The position numbers and the translations under genes are program-made. Positions 41,505 to 50,970 of a stretch of 64,000 nucleotides of DNA are shown here, piece after piece. The notes under the pieces were generated by a model. It saw only the letters and a program-made list of their open reading frames with translations. It ran no database searches and had not been told where the DNA came from. Positions within the stretch are counted from its first letter, which is position 1. Every line of letters starts with the position of its first letter. The stretch comes from JBJHBP01 sp050485685 (GTDB taxonomy: Bacteria; Pseudomonadota; Gammaproteobacteria; Steroidobacterales; Rariloculaceae): positions 167,053-231,052 of the forward strand of contig JBJHBW010000002.1 of the NCBI GenBank assembly GCA_050485685.1, given 5' to 3'.

Positions 41505-43844
41505 ATGTTCGCACTCACAGAAATTTCGACCGCACGAAGATGCGAACGATTGTCGCCATTTGTGCGCGCCGTGGCGCACCTTGCAGTCACACTGCTTGTG
41601 CTGGGCTCTGGTGGTGGGGTAGCGGCCTCCTCAGAGCCAACGGTCCCGCAAGATATCGATGCGGAACCTGATGGCACGACCCCGGGTCGACCGTCACTGC
41701 GGGCCACACGCATTCCCGACGATGTGCGCATTCGCATTGATGGCCTGCTGGACGAACCGGCATGGCAGCTGGCGATCCCGCTGACCGACTTCCGCCAGCA
41801 GGAACCGGTAGAAGGCGGCGTTCCCTCCGAACCCAGCGAAATCCGCGTTCTCTACGACAGCGACGCGCTTTATATCGGCGCCATGCTGTACGACTCCGAA
41901 CCCGACGGCATCCTCGCGCATCAGCTGCAGCGCAACGCCGGTCTTGGTTCCGACGACCGCTTCATGTGGATCCTCGACACGTTCGGCGATGGACGCACGG
42001 GTTACTTCTTCGAGACCAATCCGGCCGGGTTGCTCGGCGACGGCCTGATCGACGGCGGCGGCGGGGTCAACAAGCGCTGGGACGGTATCTGGGACGTGCG
42101 CACGCAGATACTGCCGGAAGGCTGGTCTGTGGAGATCCGGATTCCGTTCTCCACGCTCAATTTCGATCCGTCGCGCGAAGTCTGGGGCATCAATTTTCAG
42201 CGCACGGTTCGTCGGCGCAACGAGGAGCACCTGTGGAGCGGCTGGCGCCGGACGGAGGGCCTGTTCCGCCCGGCCTATGCGGGCCAGCTCACCGGTCTGA
42301 CAGGACTCAGTCAGGGCCGCGGGCTGGAGGTGAGGCCCTACGCTTCGGCCGCGACCAGCCGTTCAGCCATCGTCGGTGGTTCGGCCGAGACCACGACGAA
42401 CGTCGGCGCCGATATCAACTATTCGCTGACGCCATCGTTACGCGGTGGACTGACGATCAACACCGATTTCGCCGAAGTCGAGGTCGATCAGCGTCGCGTC
42501 AACATCACCCGCTTTCCGCTGCGGTTTCCCGAACAGCGGGAGTTCTTCCTCGAGGGTTCGAGTGTGTTCTCGTTCCGCTGGGCGGATCCGTTCTTCAGTC
42601 GCAGGATCGGCCTGGTCGAGGGCCAGGAAGTACCGATCCGCTATGGCGCCCGTCTCGGCGGACAGGCCGGCCGCTATGAGCTGGGCTTTTATCAGGTGCG
42701 CACCGGCGAGACGACGCTGGACGGTGTGGACGGGGAACGGCGGCGCTGGGCGGCGGAAGACTTCACCGTCGCGCGCGTCAAGCGGGCGCTGTTCCAGCAA
42801 TCACATGTAGGCCTGATCTATACACGCCGAGCTTCGGGTGACCTGCCGGATCAGGACGCCCTGCCCGACCGGCACACCGTCGGTGCCGATTTCGACCTGT
42901 ACACGTCCCGGTTTCTGGGACGGTTCAATGCGCAGATCGAGGGCTTCATGCTCTATCACACGGATCCGGTCGCAGGCGGCAACCTTCGCGCACGCGAGCG
43001 GCGCGCCCGTGGCCTGCGCTGGGCCTTCCCGAACGATCTGATCCGGCTGCATTCGTCGTACCGGGACTTCGGCGATGAATGGGATCCGGCAGTGGGCTTC
43101 GCCGACAGGCGAGGCTTCCGCCGTCATCAGCCGACGCTGACGATAGCCCCCAGGCACGACGGCTGGGCCAGGATTCGGCAGACCGAGCACCAGGTCTATT
43201 TTGAATACCTGACCGACATGAATCGCCGGCTGCTCACACGCAATCTGAACCTGACGCTGATTCAGGTGAATTTCGAGAGTGGCGACCGCTTCTGGCTCAC
43301 CACGGGCAGCAATTTCGAACGGCTGGACAGAACGTTCACGATCTATGGTCGTGGAGAGGATGCGATCGTAGTGGTGCCTGGCGACTACGAGTCAGGAAGC
43401 TGGTCGGTCGGCGCCCAGGCGGCCGGGCGTCGCACCGCCTCCGGGCGGATCGAATACCAGCACGCCGAATTCTGGGGCGGACGCAGAGATCGAATCCAGC
43501 TGTCAGGCACGATCCGGCCACGGCGCGGCGTATCGCTGTCCATGGACCTGGAGCAGAACAGCGTGACGTTGCCGCAGGGGGACTTCGATACCAACCTTGT
43601 CAGGATGTCGTGGGCCTGGAACCTCAATCCGCTGATATCCATCACCGGCAGCATGCAGTACGACGATGTCTCGAATGTCGTCGGCCTTTTCGCGCGGGCG
43701 CGCTGGATCGTCCGACCGGGCAACGACCTGTTCTTCGTCTGGAGCCACAACTGGCTGAACGATGACGACCCCCTGCGCGAGCGGCGCTACGCGACGCTGA
43801 GCCGCAGCGCTGCGATGAAGGCGAACTACACGTTCCGATTCTGA
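41505..43844 (+). CDS. Outer-membrane protein with CBM9-like and DUF5916 domains
   Basis: 779-aa exported protein. After a signal segment (about 22-45) comes a carbohydrate-binding module 9-like domain (about 60-235; RIDGLLDEPAWQ, EIRVLYDSDALYIGAMLYD, WSVEIRIPFSTLNF), then the DUF5916 region (about 255-779), which is predicted to form a beta-barrel; it contains FRFPEQREFFLEG-like FPEQREFFLEGSSVF and ends in an aromatic residue (YTFRF), an outer-membrane insertion signal. Function is unknown; related proteins are common in marine and soil Gammaproteobacteria and Bacteroidota. It follows the atp operon with no clear shared regulation. Confidence 0.85.
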   Translation: MFALTEISTARRCERLSPFVRAVAHLAVTLLVLGSGGGVAASSEPTVPQDIDAEPDGTTPGRPSLRATRIPDDVRIRIDGLLDEPAWQLAIPLTDFRQQEPVEGGVPSEPSEIRVLYDSDALYIGAMLYDSEPDGILAHQLQRNAGLGSDDRFMWILDTFGDGRTGYFFETNPAGLLGDGLIDGGGGVNKRWDGIWDVRTQILPEGWSVEIRIPFSTLNFDPSREVWGINFQRTVRRRNEEHLWSGWRRTEGLFRPAYAGQLTGLTGLSQGRGLEVRPYASAATSRSAIVGGSAETTTNVGADINYSLTPSLRGGLTINTDFAEVEVDQRRVNITRFPLRFPEQREFFLEGSSVFSFRWADPFFSRRIGLVEGQEVPIRYGARLGGQAGRYELGFYQVRTGETTLDGVDGERRRWAAEDFTVARVKRALFQQSHVGLIYTRRASGDLPDQDALPDRHTVGADFDLYTSRFLGRFNAQIEGFMLYHTDPVAGGNLRARERRARGLRWAFPNDLIRLHSSYRDFGDEWDPAVGFADRRGFRRHQPTLTIAPRHDGWARIRQTEHQVYFEYLTDMNRRLLTRNLNLTLIQVNFESGDRFWLTTGSNFERLDRTFTIYGRGEDAIVVVPGDYESGSWSVGAQAAGRRTASGRIEYQHAEFWGGRRDRIQLSGTIRPRRGVSLSMDLEQNSVTLPQGDFDTNLVRMSWAWNLNPLISITGSMQYDDVSNVVGLFARARWIVRPGNDLFFVWSHNWLNDDDPLRERRYATLSRSAAMKANYTFRF

Positions 43845-43980
43845 CTGGCCCTTCGCAGCGCGACTCGCTATTCTCGGGACCGAGGAGGCTGGTGTCTGCG
43901 TAGCGGCTCAGCAACGGAGGCCGGACGCGAAGACTCCAGCGGCACGACTGAAGCCACAGCCGCGCTGGAGGGGGTTTCCG

Positions 43981-44199
43981 TTGACAGACGTTTCCGCACA
44001 GCCACCGGGGCAGGCTGCGCCCGCCGCACCAGCGGTGCACCGCGGCCAAGAGGTCGACACGCCCGAGGGCCAGCCCCGGCGCCGCGACGAACTCGTCGTA
44101 TTCCTGTTTGTCTCCATCGTTCTGTTTCCCGCCGTAACCCTGGCCCTGATGGGTACCTACGGTTTGATCGTGTGGATCCGTCACATGCTCGGAGGCTGA
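43981..44199 (+). CDS. napE: Periplasmic nitrate reductase NapE family membrane protein
   Basis: 72-aa single-helix protein: a Pro/Ala-rich cytoplasmic N terminus, then the NapE/TorE signature RRDELVVFLFVSIVLFPAVTLALMGTYGLIVWI. It uses a TTG start at 43981 after GGAGGGGG. Function of NapE is not established; it appears at the head of many nap operons. napA starts 28 bp downstream. Confidence 0.85.
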   Translation: MTDVSAQPPGQAAPAAPAVHRGQEVDTPEGQPRRRDELVVFLFVSIVLFPAVTLALMGTYGLIVWIRHMLGG

Positions 44200-44226
44200 C
44201 ATGTGCGTAACCCGTGAGCACGCAAC

Positions 44227-46716
44227 ATGAGTATCGATCGCAGGGAGTTCCTGCGATTACAGGCTGCGCTGATGGCCGCAGCTGCAGCCGGTGCCAACGC
44301 TCAGGAGGCGGGTGATCAGGCACTGGACTGGCACCCTGCGCCGTGCCGCTTCTGCGGCGTGGGCTGCGGCGTGCTCGTCGGCGTCCAGGACGGCCGGGTC
44401 GTGGCTTCGCGCGGAAACCCTGCTGCCGACGTCAATCGCGGCCTCGCCTGCGTCAAGGGTTACAGCCTGCCCGGAATCCTCTATGGCGAGGACCGCCTGC
44501 GCCAGCCGCTGCTGCGCATGCGCGACGGGCGTTACGACAAGCGCGGCGAACTCACACCGATCAGCTGGGACCAGGCGCTGGACCTGATGGCCGAGCGCAT
44601 CCGAAACGCGCTGGCCGAGCATGGTCCCGATGGTGTGGCGATGTTCGGCTCAGGGCAATGGACCGTCTGGGAAGGCTACGCGGCGAACAAGTTCATGAAG
44701 GCGGGCCTGCGCAGCAACAATCTTGATCCCAACGCGCGCCACTGCATGGCGTCGGCTGTGGCCGGTTTCATGCGCACCTTCAACAAGGACGAGCCGCCCG
44801 GCTGCTACGACGACATCGAGCATGCCGACGCGTTCGTGCTCTGGGGCGCGAACATGGTGGAGATGCACCCGATACTGTGGACCCGCGTCAGCGAGCGGCG
44901 CGCACACAACCCGCATGTGCGGGTGGCGGTGCTGTCCACGCTGGAGAACCCGTCCACGGAACAGGGCGATCATGCGCTGATCTTCAAGCCGCACACTGAC
45001 ATTCTGATTCTCAACTACATCGCGCGGCACATCATCGAGACCGGCCGCGTGAATCGCGATTTCATCGAACGTCATGTCCGGTTCCGGCGCGGCAACGCCG
45101 ACATAGGCTATGGCCTGCGGCCCGAAGATCCCCGTCAGCAGGCGGCCGTCAACGCCGGCGATCCCGGTGGCGGCGAGGACATCAGCTTCGAGGAGTTCCG
45201 CGAGTTCGTTGCGCCATACACGCTGGAACGCGCGATCGAGGGCACGGGACTGCGGCGCGTGCAGCTGGAGCAGCTGGCGGAGATGTACGCGGACCCCGAT
45301 ACCCGCGTCATGTCCTTCTGGACCATGGGATTCAACCAGCATGTGCGCGGAGTCTGGTGCAACAATCTGATCTACAACCTGCACCTGTTGACCGGAAAGA
45401 TTTCGGAACCCGGCAACAGCCCGTTTTCGCTGACCGGTCAGCCGTCCGCCTGCGGTACGGCACGTGAGGTGGGCACGTTCGCGCACCGGTTGCCGGCCGA
45501 CAAGCTGCTCGCCAATCCCGAGCATCGCCGCGAAGCCGAAGAGATCTGGCAGTTGCCGTCCGGCACACTGCGTGCGCAGACCGGGCTGGATGCCGTTGCG
45601 CAAAGCCGCGCACTGAGGGACGGCACGCTCAAGGTGTACTGGACGCAGGTCACGAACAATGTGCAGGCGGGCCCCAACGTCAACGACGAGATACTGCCCG
45701 GCTGGCGCAACGAGGACACATTCGTGATCGTGTCCGACATCTATCCGACGGTCTCGGCACGCTCCGCCGATCTGGTTCTGCCTTCGGCAAGCTGGGTGGA
45801 AAAGGAAGGCGCTTTCGGCAACTCGGAGCGGCGAACGCAGTTCTGGCATCAGCTGGTGCGCCCGCCCGGCGAGGCGCGCTCGGATCTGTGGCAGGTTCTG
45901 GCGCTTTCGCAGCGTCTTCGCGTCGCGGATGTGTGGCCGGAATCGCTGCTGGAGCAGGCACCCGAACATGCCGACAGCACGCTGTTCGACGTGCTGTTCG
46001 CGAATGGTCAGGTGGATGCGTTTCCGCTGCAGGATCTGCACCCGGAATACGAGAACGACGAAAGCCGGTATTGCGGTTTCTACGTGCAGAAGGGCCTTTT
46101 CGAGGAATACGCACGATTCGGACGCGGCAACGCTCACGATCTGGCACCGTTCGACACCTATCACGCAACGCCCGGCGGCATGCGCTGGCCGGTCCTGGAC
46201 GGACAGGAAACACGCTGGCGCTACCGGGAGGGCCTGGATCCCTACGTGCCGCCGGGCGAGGGTGTGCGGTTCTACGGACAGCCGGACGGCCGCGCGGTGG
46301 TGTTTGCGCTGCCGCACGAACCGCCGGCGGAAAGTCCTGACGAGGAGTTTCCTTTCTGGCTGTGCACGGGCCGCGTGCTGGAGCACTGGCACACCGGCAC
46401 GATGACCCGACGCGTACCCGAACTTCGGCGTGCCGTACCGCAGGCGCTGGCCTACATGCACCCGGACGACGCTTCTGCACTGTCGGCTCGGCGCGGTAGT
46501 GAAGTGAGACTGGTCACGCGACGCGGTGCGATACGCGCACGCGTGGAGACACGGGGCCGCAATCGCCCGCCCAGGGGCATGGTGTTCGTGCCGTTCTTCG
46601 ATGCGGAACGGCTGATCAACGTCTGTACGCTGGACGCCACCGACCCGATTTCACTGCAGACCGACTTCAAGAAATGTGGGGTGCGCATCGAACCGGTGCG
46701 CGACGGCCAGGCATGA
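44227..46716 (+). CDS. napA: Periplasmic nitrate reductase catalytic subunit NapA
   Basis: 829-aa molybdopterin enzyme reducing nitrate to nitrite in the periplasm. A Tat signal (RREFLR at 5-10) is followed by the [4Fe-4S] motif C40-C43-C47-C75 and the molybdenum ligand Cys173 in NARHCMASAV, all diagnostic of NapA. The C-terminal guanine-dinucleotide domain ends DATDPISLQTDFKKCGVRIE. It receives electrons from NapB. The gene overlaps napB (ATGA). No napD, which encodes the NapA chaperone, lies in the operon. Confidence 0.97.
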   Translation: MSIDRREFLRLQAALMAAAAAGANAQEAGDQALDWHPAPCRFCGVGCGVLVGVQDGRVVASRGNPAADVNRGLACVKGYSLPGILYGEDRLRQPLLRMRDGRYDKRGELTPISWDQALDLMAERIRNALAEHGPDGVAMFGSGQWTVWEGYAANKFMKAGLRSNNLDPNARHCMASAVAGFMRTFNKDEPPGCYDDIEHADAFVLWGANMVEMHPILWTRVSERRAHNPHVRVAVLSTLENPSTEQGDHALIFKPHTDILILNYIARHIIETGRVNRDFIERHVRFRRGNADIGYGLRPEDPRQQAAVNAGDPGGGEDISFEEFREFVAPYTLERAIEGTGLRRVQLEQLAEMYADPDTRVMSFWTMGFNQHVRGVWCNNLIYNLHLLTGKISEPGNSPFSLTGQPSACGTAREVGTFAHRLPADKLLANPEHRREAEEIWQLPSGTLRAQTGLDAVAQSRALRDGTLKVYWTQVTNNVQAGPNVNDEILPGWRNEDTFVIVSDIYPTVSARSADLVLPSASWVEKEGAFGNSERRTQFWHQLVRPPGEARSDLWQVLALSQRLRVADVWPESLLEQAPEHADSTLFDVLFANGQVDAFPLQDLHPEYENDESRYCGFYVQKGLFEEYARFGRGNAHDLAPFDTYHATPGGMRWPVLDGQETRWRYREGLDPYVPPGEGVRFYGQPDGRAVVFALPHEPPAESPDEEFPFWLCTGRVLEHWHTGTMTRRVPELRRAVPQALAYMHPDDASALSARRGSEVRLVTRRGAIRARVETRGRNRPPRGMVFVPFFDAERLINVCTLDATDPISLQTDFKKCGVRIEPVRDGQA

Positions 46717-47126
46717 CGTTGATGGCGCGGCGCACGCTGATCGGCCTTGCTGCAATGCTTGCATTCGTCATTGCGCCCGGAGTGCTTCCGGAAGTGCCTG
46801 CGGACGATCCGGCTGCGGAGCTGTCGGCACCCCAGCCCTCGCCACGGCTGGCGCCGCCTGACGATCCCGGCAGCGGGTCGCGACCGGCCGGCAATCCGAC
46901 CGCGCCGCGCTCGATTCCACACCGCATCGATGGCCATCAGCTGGATCGCAACGACAACCGCTGCCTGGCCTGCCATGGCATCGATGCGCCGGCGGCCGTG
47001 CGTGCTACTCCGATTCCACCTACGCACCTGCTGGACCGCGATGGCCAGCAGCGCGAGCAACTGGCCGGCGGTCGCTACGCCTGCACGATCTGCCATGTGC
47101 CACAGCAACGGATAAGCGCGCGGTGA
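46713..47126 (+). CDS. napB: Periplasmic nitrate reductase diheme cytochrome NapB
   Basis: 137-aa exported small subunit that passes electrons from NapC to NapA. It has an N-terminal signal (about 1-25), a Pro-rich linker, the IPHRIDGHQLDRNDNRC segment typical of NapB, and two heme sites CLACH (84-88) and CTICH (124-128). The start overlaps the napA stop; the upstream frame to 46674 is inside napA. Confidence 0.95.
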   Translation: MTLMARRTLIGLAAMLAFVIAPGVLPEVPADDPAAELSAPQPSPRLAPPDDPGSGSRPAGNPTAPRSIPHRIDGHQLDRNDNRCLACHGIDAPAAVRATPIPPTHLLDRDGQQREQLAGGRYACTICHVPQQRISAR

Positions 47127-47163
47127 TGGGCCCGGCGCGGGGTGCCGGCGCAAGGGGAGGCTG

Positions 47164-47769
47164 ATGCGAAGACTGCTGAAACGATACTGGAGCGTGCTGC
47201 GCCGACCCAGCGGACATTACTCGCTGGGATTTCTGACCCTGGGCGGCTTTCTGGCCGGGATCCTGTTCTGGGGAGGCTTCCATACCGCGCTGGAGTTCAC
47301 GAACAGCGAGCAGTTCTGTACCGCCTGCCATGAGATGGAAGTGAACGTATTTGCTGAGCTCAAGCACACCGTGCACTACAACAACCGTTCCGGTGTGCGC
47401 GCCACCTGTTCGGATTGTCACGTGCCGCACGAGTGGACGAATATGCTGGGCCGCAAGATGGAGGCCAGCAAGGAAGTGTGGGGCTGGTTGTTCGGCACCA
47501 TCAACACGCCGGAGAAATTCGAGGCACGCAGGCTTGAGATGGCGCAGCGTGAATGGCGCCGGCTGAGCGCGAACGACTCACTGGAGTGCCGCAACTGCCA
47601 TGATGTGGAGTACATGGATTTCGCGACCCAGTCAGCGACAGCGCAGCGCATGCACGAATTTCTGCTGATCGAATCCGCGAACGTAACCTGTATCGATTGT
47701 CACAAGGGCATTGCGCACCGGTTGCCGGATATGACAGACGTGCCGCAGTGGCCCGAAGCGCTGCGCTGA
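47164..47769 (+). CDS. napC: Tetraheme quinol dehydrogenase NapC
   Basis: 201-aa membrane-anchored NapC/NirT-family cytochrome that oxidises quinol and reduces NapB. One N-terminal TM helix (about 20-42) precedes four heme sites: CTACH (52-56), CSDCH (82-86), CRNCH (142-146), CIDCH (176-180). The family segment ASKEVWGWLFGTINTPEKFEARR is present. napC ends the nap operon and converges on nqrM. Confidence 0.96.
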   Translation: MRRLLKRYWSVLRRPSGHYSLGFLTLGGFLAGILFWGGFHTALEFTNSEQFCTACHEMEVNVFAELKHTVHYNNRSGVRATCSDCHVPHEWTNMLGRKMEASKEVWGWLFGTINTPEKFEARRLEMAQREWRRLSANDSLECRNCHDVEYMDFATQSATAQRMHEFLLIESANVTCIDCHKGIAHRLPDMTDVPQWPEALR

Positions 47770-47822
47770 GCACGATTCTGACGAGGGCTGTGATGAGGGG
47801 CGTGCCCAGGGGCGCAGCGTAG

Positions 47823-48026
47823 CTAGGAACGAACTTCCTTTCCGCTTCCGGCTTCCTTGCAGGCCTCCGGTACGCCACCGCAGATCTCGCAGTCCTGCTT
47901 CAGACCGGCTGCGCCCAGCCCGCCGCAGGAGCCCTTGATCGGCTTTCTGCCGAACATGACGCCGATGGCCATGGCTGCGAAAAGCAGGCCCATCAGCAGC
48001 GTTCCGGCAATGATTGTGCTCATCAT
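47823..48026 (-). CDS. nqrM: Na+-NQR maturation factor NqrM
   Basis: 67-aa membrane protein with one N-terminal TM helix (TIIAGTLLMGLLFAAMAIGVMFG) and the cysteine motif GSCGG...CEIC, known to be needed for inserting iron into the NqrD/E site. The ATG overlaps the apbE stop. Last gene of the nqr operon. Confidence 0.92.
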   Translation of the reverse strand: MMSTIIAGTLLMGLLFAAMAIGVMFGRKPIKGSCGGLGAAGLKQDCEICGGVPEACKEAGSGKEVRS

Positions 48027-49102
48027 GACTGCGTACCTTTCGTCGTCAGCCGTTCGAACGCCGGAGTCGCGCGCTCTTCAAGGCTTCCTTCACTGTGGAC
48101 AAGAAACAGCACCGCGAGGTTCCGCTCGAGGGCGAAGGCGAACGCCTCATCGGCGCTGAATACGCCCAGCGCCGTCGCGAGCGCATCCGCCTGCTTTGTA
48201 CTGCGGTGCAGCACCGTGATCGATGCAATGCCGCCGCGTACCGGGTAGCCGCTGCGCGGGTCTATGGTGTGTGAGAAGAGCTGGTCCTGGTCGATGAAGA
48301 AATTCCGGTAGTTTCCGGAACTGGCGACGGCCAGATCCTGTGGCTCTATGACCGAGTAGATCTCCCGCGTTCCCGGCACCGGCCGCTCTATTGCGATGCG
48401 CCATGCGCTGCCGTCGGGCTTCACGCCGTGAACGCGCAGGTCGCCGCCTATGTCCACGAGGTAACCGGTCACGCCCGCGTCCTCGAGCCATTCGGCAATG
48501 CGGTCGACCGCGTGCCCCTTGGCGATAGACGACAGATCGAGATAGACGCCCCCGGTCTGGGTGAGTTCGCGGCTGTTCGCGTCGAACGCCACGCGCTGCC
48601 AGCCCACACGCTGCCTTGCGGCCTCGATCTCGGCCGGGTCCGGCGCCTGATCGCGCAGCCCATCGGGACCGAAACCCCAGAGATTGACCAGCGGCCCGAC
48701 CGTGGGGTCATAGGCACCGTCGGTCTCGGCAGCCAGCGACAGGGCGGCGCTTAGTACCGTGGCGAAGTCCTCGGCCAGAGAGAACGACTCCCCGGGCGCG
48801 GCCTGATTGAAGCGCGTGATATCGGCGTCGTCCCGGTAGGTGCTCATCTGGCTGTTGATGAGCTCCAGGATGGCTTCGATCCGGTCGTGCAACTGCTGCT
48901 GCGACAGGCCCTGCGGCAGGTTGTTCGCCTGTACCGACCACGTGGTGCCCATGGTCTGACCGCCAAGCTGGTAGACACGTGGCGGCGATTCGCACCCTGC
49001 GAGGAACAGCGCGAGCAGCAGGCACAGCGCGATGGGCCACGCGCTGTGCAGGAGGCGCAGGCGGGACGTGGACTCAGGAGCCGAAGTCGTCGAAAAGTAC
49101 AT
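48023..49102 (-). CDS. apbE: FAD:protein FMN transferase ApbE (lipoprotein)
   Basis: 359-aa periplasmic flavinyltransferase that attaches FMN to Thr residues of NqrB and NqrC. A lipoprotein signal ends in the lipobox LAGC (Cys37). Conserved segments are MGTTWSVQ, YDPTVGPLVNLWGFGP, LDLSSIAKGHAVDRIAEWLE, LVDIGGDLRVHG, AVASSGNYRNFF and HTIDPRSGYPV. It overlaps the 3' end of nqrF by 29 bp. Confidence 0.96.
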   Translation of the reverse strand: MYFSTTSAPESTSRLRLLHSAWPIALCLLLALFLAGCESPPRVYQLGGQTMGTTWSVQANNLPQGLSQQQLHDRIEAILELINSQMSTYRDDADITRFNQAAPGESFSLAEDFATVLSAALSLAAETDGAYDPTVGPLVNLWGFGPDGLRDQAPDPAEIEAARQRVGWQRVAFDANSRELTQTGGVYLDLSSIAKGHAVDRIAEWLEDAGVTGYLVDIGGDLRVHGVKPDGSAWRIAIERPVPGTREIYSVIEPQDLAVASSGNYRNFFIDQDQLFSHTIDPRSGYPVRGGIASITVLHRSTKQADALATALGVFSADEAFAFALERNLAVLFLVHSEGSLEERATPAFERLTTKGTQS

Positions 49103-50303
49103 TCTCGGGCTCGACGCCGAGGCTGTCGACCATCTTCAGCACGGCCTGCAGCATCATGGGAGGGCCGCAGATGTAGTACTCGCAGTCTTCCGGTGCCGGA
49201 TGATTCTTCAGGTACTCATCGTAAAGCACCTGATGGATGAAACCGGTCATGCCCTGCCAGTTATCTTCGGGTTGCGGGTCCGAGAGCGCGAGATGCCATC
49301 TGAAGTTCTCGTGTTCCTCGGCCAAGCGATCGAACTCGTCCACGTAGAACGCTTCCTTCAGCGATCGCGCGCCGTACCAGAAGGAAATCTTGCGTTTGGA
49401 ATTCAGCCGCTGCAGCTGATCGAAGATATGCGAGCGCATCGGCGCCATGCCGGCGCCGCCGCCGATGAAGACCATTTCCGCGTCGGTGTCCTTGGCGAAG
49501 AACTCGCCGAAAGGCCCGAAAATGGTCAGCTTGTCGCCCGGCTTGAGACTGAACACGTAGGAGGACATGCGTCCGGGCAGTGCGTCCGGCTTGTCGCGGG
49601 CCGGCGTCTCGACGCGGATATTGAACAGCAGAATGCCCTTCTCTTCCGGGTAATTCGCCATTGAATACGCACGCACGACTTCCTCGTTGCTGTAAGCTTC
49701 GAGCTTGAACAGTCCGAACTTCTCCCAGTCATCCCGGAACCGCTCGTCGATGTCGAAGTCGCTGAACTTCTTGCGGAACGGTGGTGCCTCCATCTGCATA
49801 TAGCCGCCGGCGCGGAATGCAATGTCGTCATCGCCGGGAATGGCGAGCTTCAGCTCCTTGATGAAGGTGGCGACGTTGTTGTTGGAAATGACCGTGCATT
49901 CCCATTTCTTCACGTCCATCGCCTCGTCAGGGACCTTGACCTTCATGTTGTCCCTGACCGTCACCTGACAGGCCAGACGCACGTTCTCACGCAGCTGTTT
50001 TCTGGTCAGGTGCTGCTGCTCGGTGGGCAGTACGCCGCCGCCACCTTCAAAAACCTGGCACTTGCACTGCCCGCAGGTGCCGCCGCCGCCGCAGGCCGAT
50101 GCCAGCAGGATGCCGTCCGACGCCAGCGCGTTCAGCAGCTTGGTGCCGACAGGCACCTTGAGTTCACTGTCAGGATCGTCGTTGATGAGAATGGACATCT
50201 CACCTTCGGGCACGAGTTTGGATCGCGCGGCAAGAATCACCAGCACCAGCGTCAGCACGATGCCTATGAAGGTGGCCGTGCCTATGAAGATCTCGAAGGT
50301 CAT
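49074..50303 (-). CDS. nqrF: Na+-NQR subunit F (NADH-oxidising)
   Basis: 409-aa entry subunit of the sodium-pumping NADH:quinone oxidoreductase. An N-terminal TM helix is followed by a [2Fe-2S] domain with C71, C77, C80 and C112, an FAD domain (RAYSMANYPEE, family RxYS motif) and an NADH domain (GGGAGMAPMRSHI, YICGPPMM). The ATG at 50303 gives the family N terminus; the longer frame to 50357 overlaps nqrE. Confidence 0.98.
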   Translation of the reverse strand: MTFEIFIGTATFIGIVLTLVLVILAARSKLVPEGEMSILINDDPDSELKVPVGTKLLNALASDGILLASACGGGGTCGQCKCQVFEGGGGVLPTEQQHLTRKQLRENVRLACQVTVRDNMKVKVPDEAMDVKKWECTVISNNNVATFIKELKLAIPGDDDIAFRAGGYMQMEAPPFRKKFSDFDIDERFRDDWEKFGLFKLEAYSNEEVVRAYSMANYPEEKGILLFNIRVETPARDKPDALPGRMSSYVFSLKPGDKLTIFGPFGEFFAKDTDAEMVFIGGGAGMAPMRSHIFDQLQRLNSKRKISFWYGARSLKEAFYVDEFDRLAEEHENFRWHLALSDPQPEDNWQGMTGFIHQVLYDEYLKNHPAPEDCEYYICGPPMMLQAVLKMVDSLGVEPENVLFDDFGS

Positions 50304-50337
50304 GCCGGGGTTGCACTCATGGGGTTTGCGGTGTGAA

Positions 50338-50958
50338 TCACAGCTGCACTCCTGCAAAGGACATGAAGCCCAGCGACATCAGGCCTACCACGATGAACGT
50401 GATGCCCAGGCCCTTGAGACCGTCGGGCACGTCGCTGTATTTCAGTTTCTCGCGGATGGCGGCCAGCAGCACGATGGCCAGCGCCCAGCCGACACCGGCG
50501 CCGAAGCCGAAGACCACGCTCTCGCCGAAGCTGTAGTGGCGCTCGACCATGAAAAGGCTTGCGCCGAGAATCGCGCAGTTCACCGTGATCAGCGGCAGAA
50601 AAATACCCAGTGCTGAATACAGGGCGGGCACGTAACGGTCGAGCAGCATTTCCAGTATCTGCACGAAGGCGGCGATCACGCCGATATAGGTGAGCAGCCC
50701 CAGGAATCGCAGATCCATGGTTTGCAGCGCCGGGATGCCTGTCCAGGCCAGTGCGCCCTGGTCCAGCAGGCGGCTGAGCACGATATTGTTCAGCGGCACC
50801 GTCAGTACCAGCACCATGACAACCGCAAGGCCGAGGCCAAGCGCCGTCTCAACCTTTTTCGAGATGGCCAGGAACGTGCACATCCCGAGGAAGAACGCGA
50901 GCGCCATGTTCTCGACGAACACCGCGCGAATGAAAAGACTCAGATAATGTTCGAGCAT
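50338..50958 (-). CDS. nqrE: Na+-NQR subunit E
   Basis: 206-aa six-helix membrane subunit, MLEHYLSLFIRAVFVENMALAFFLGMC at the start, with the conserved Cys of the buried iron site in FFLGMC and in ITVNCAILG. It pairs with NqrD across the membrane. Confidence 0.97.
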   Translation of the reverse strand: MLEHYLSLFIRAVFVENMALAFFLGMCTFLAISKKVETALGLGLAVVMVLVLTVPLNNIVLSRLLDQGALAWTGIPALQTMDLRFLGLLTYIGVIAAFVQILEMLLDRYVPALYSALGIFLPLITVNCAILGASLFMVERHYSFGESVVFGFGAGVGWALAIVLLAAIREKLKYSDVPDGLKGLGITFIVVGLMSLGFMSFAGVQL

Positions 50959-50970
50959 GCCCGGCTCCCG

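Noticed and set aside
44650..46461. 603-codon open frame on the minus strand
   Set aside because: It is fully antisense to napA, whose cofactor motifs are intact; the product has no recognisable domain.
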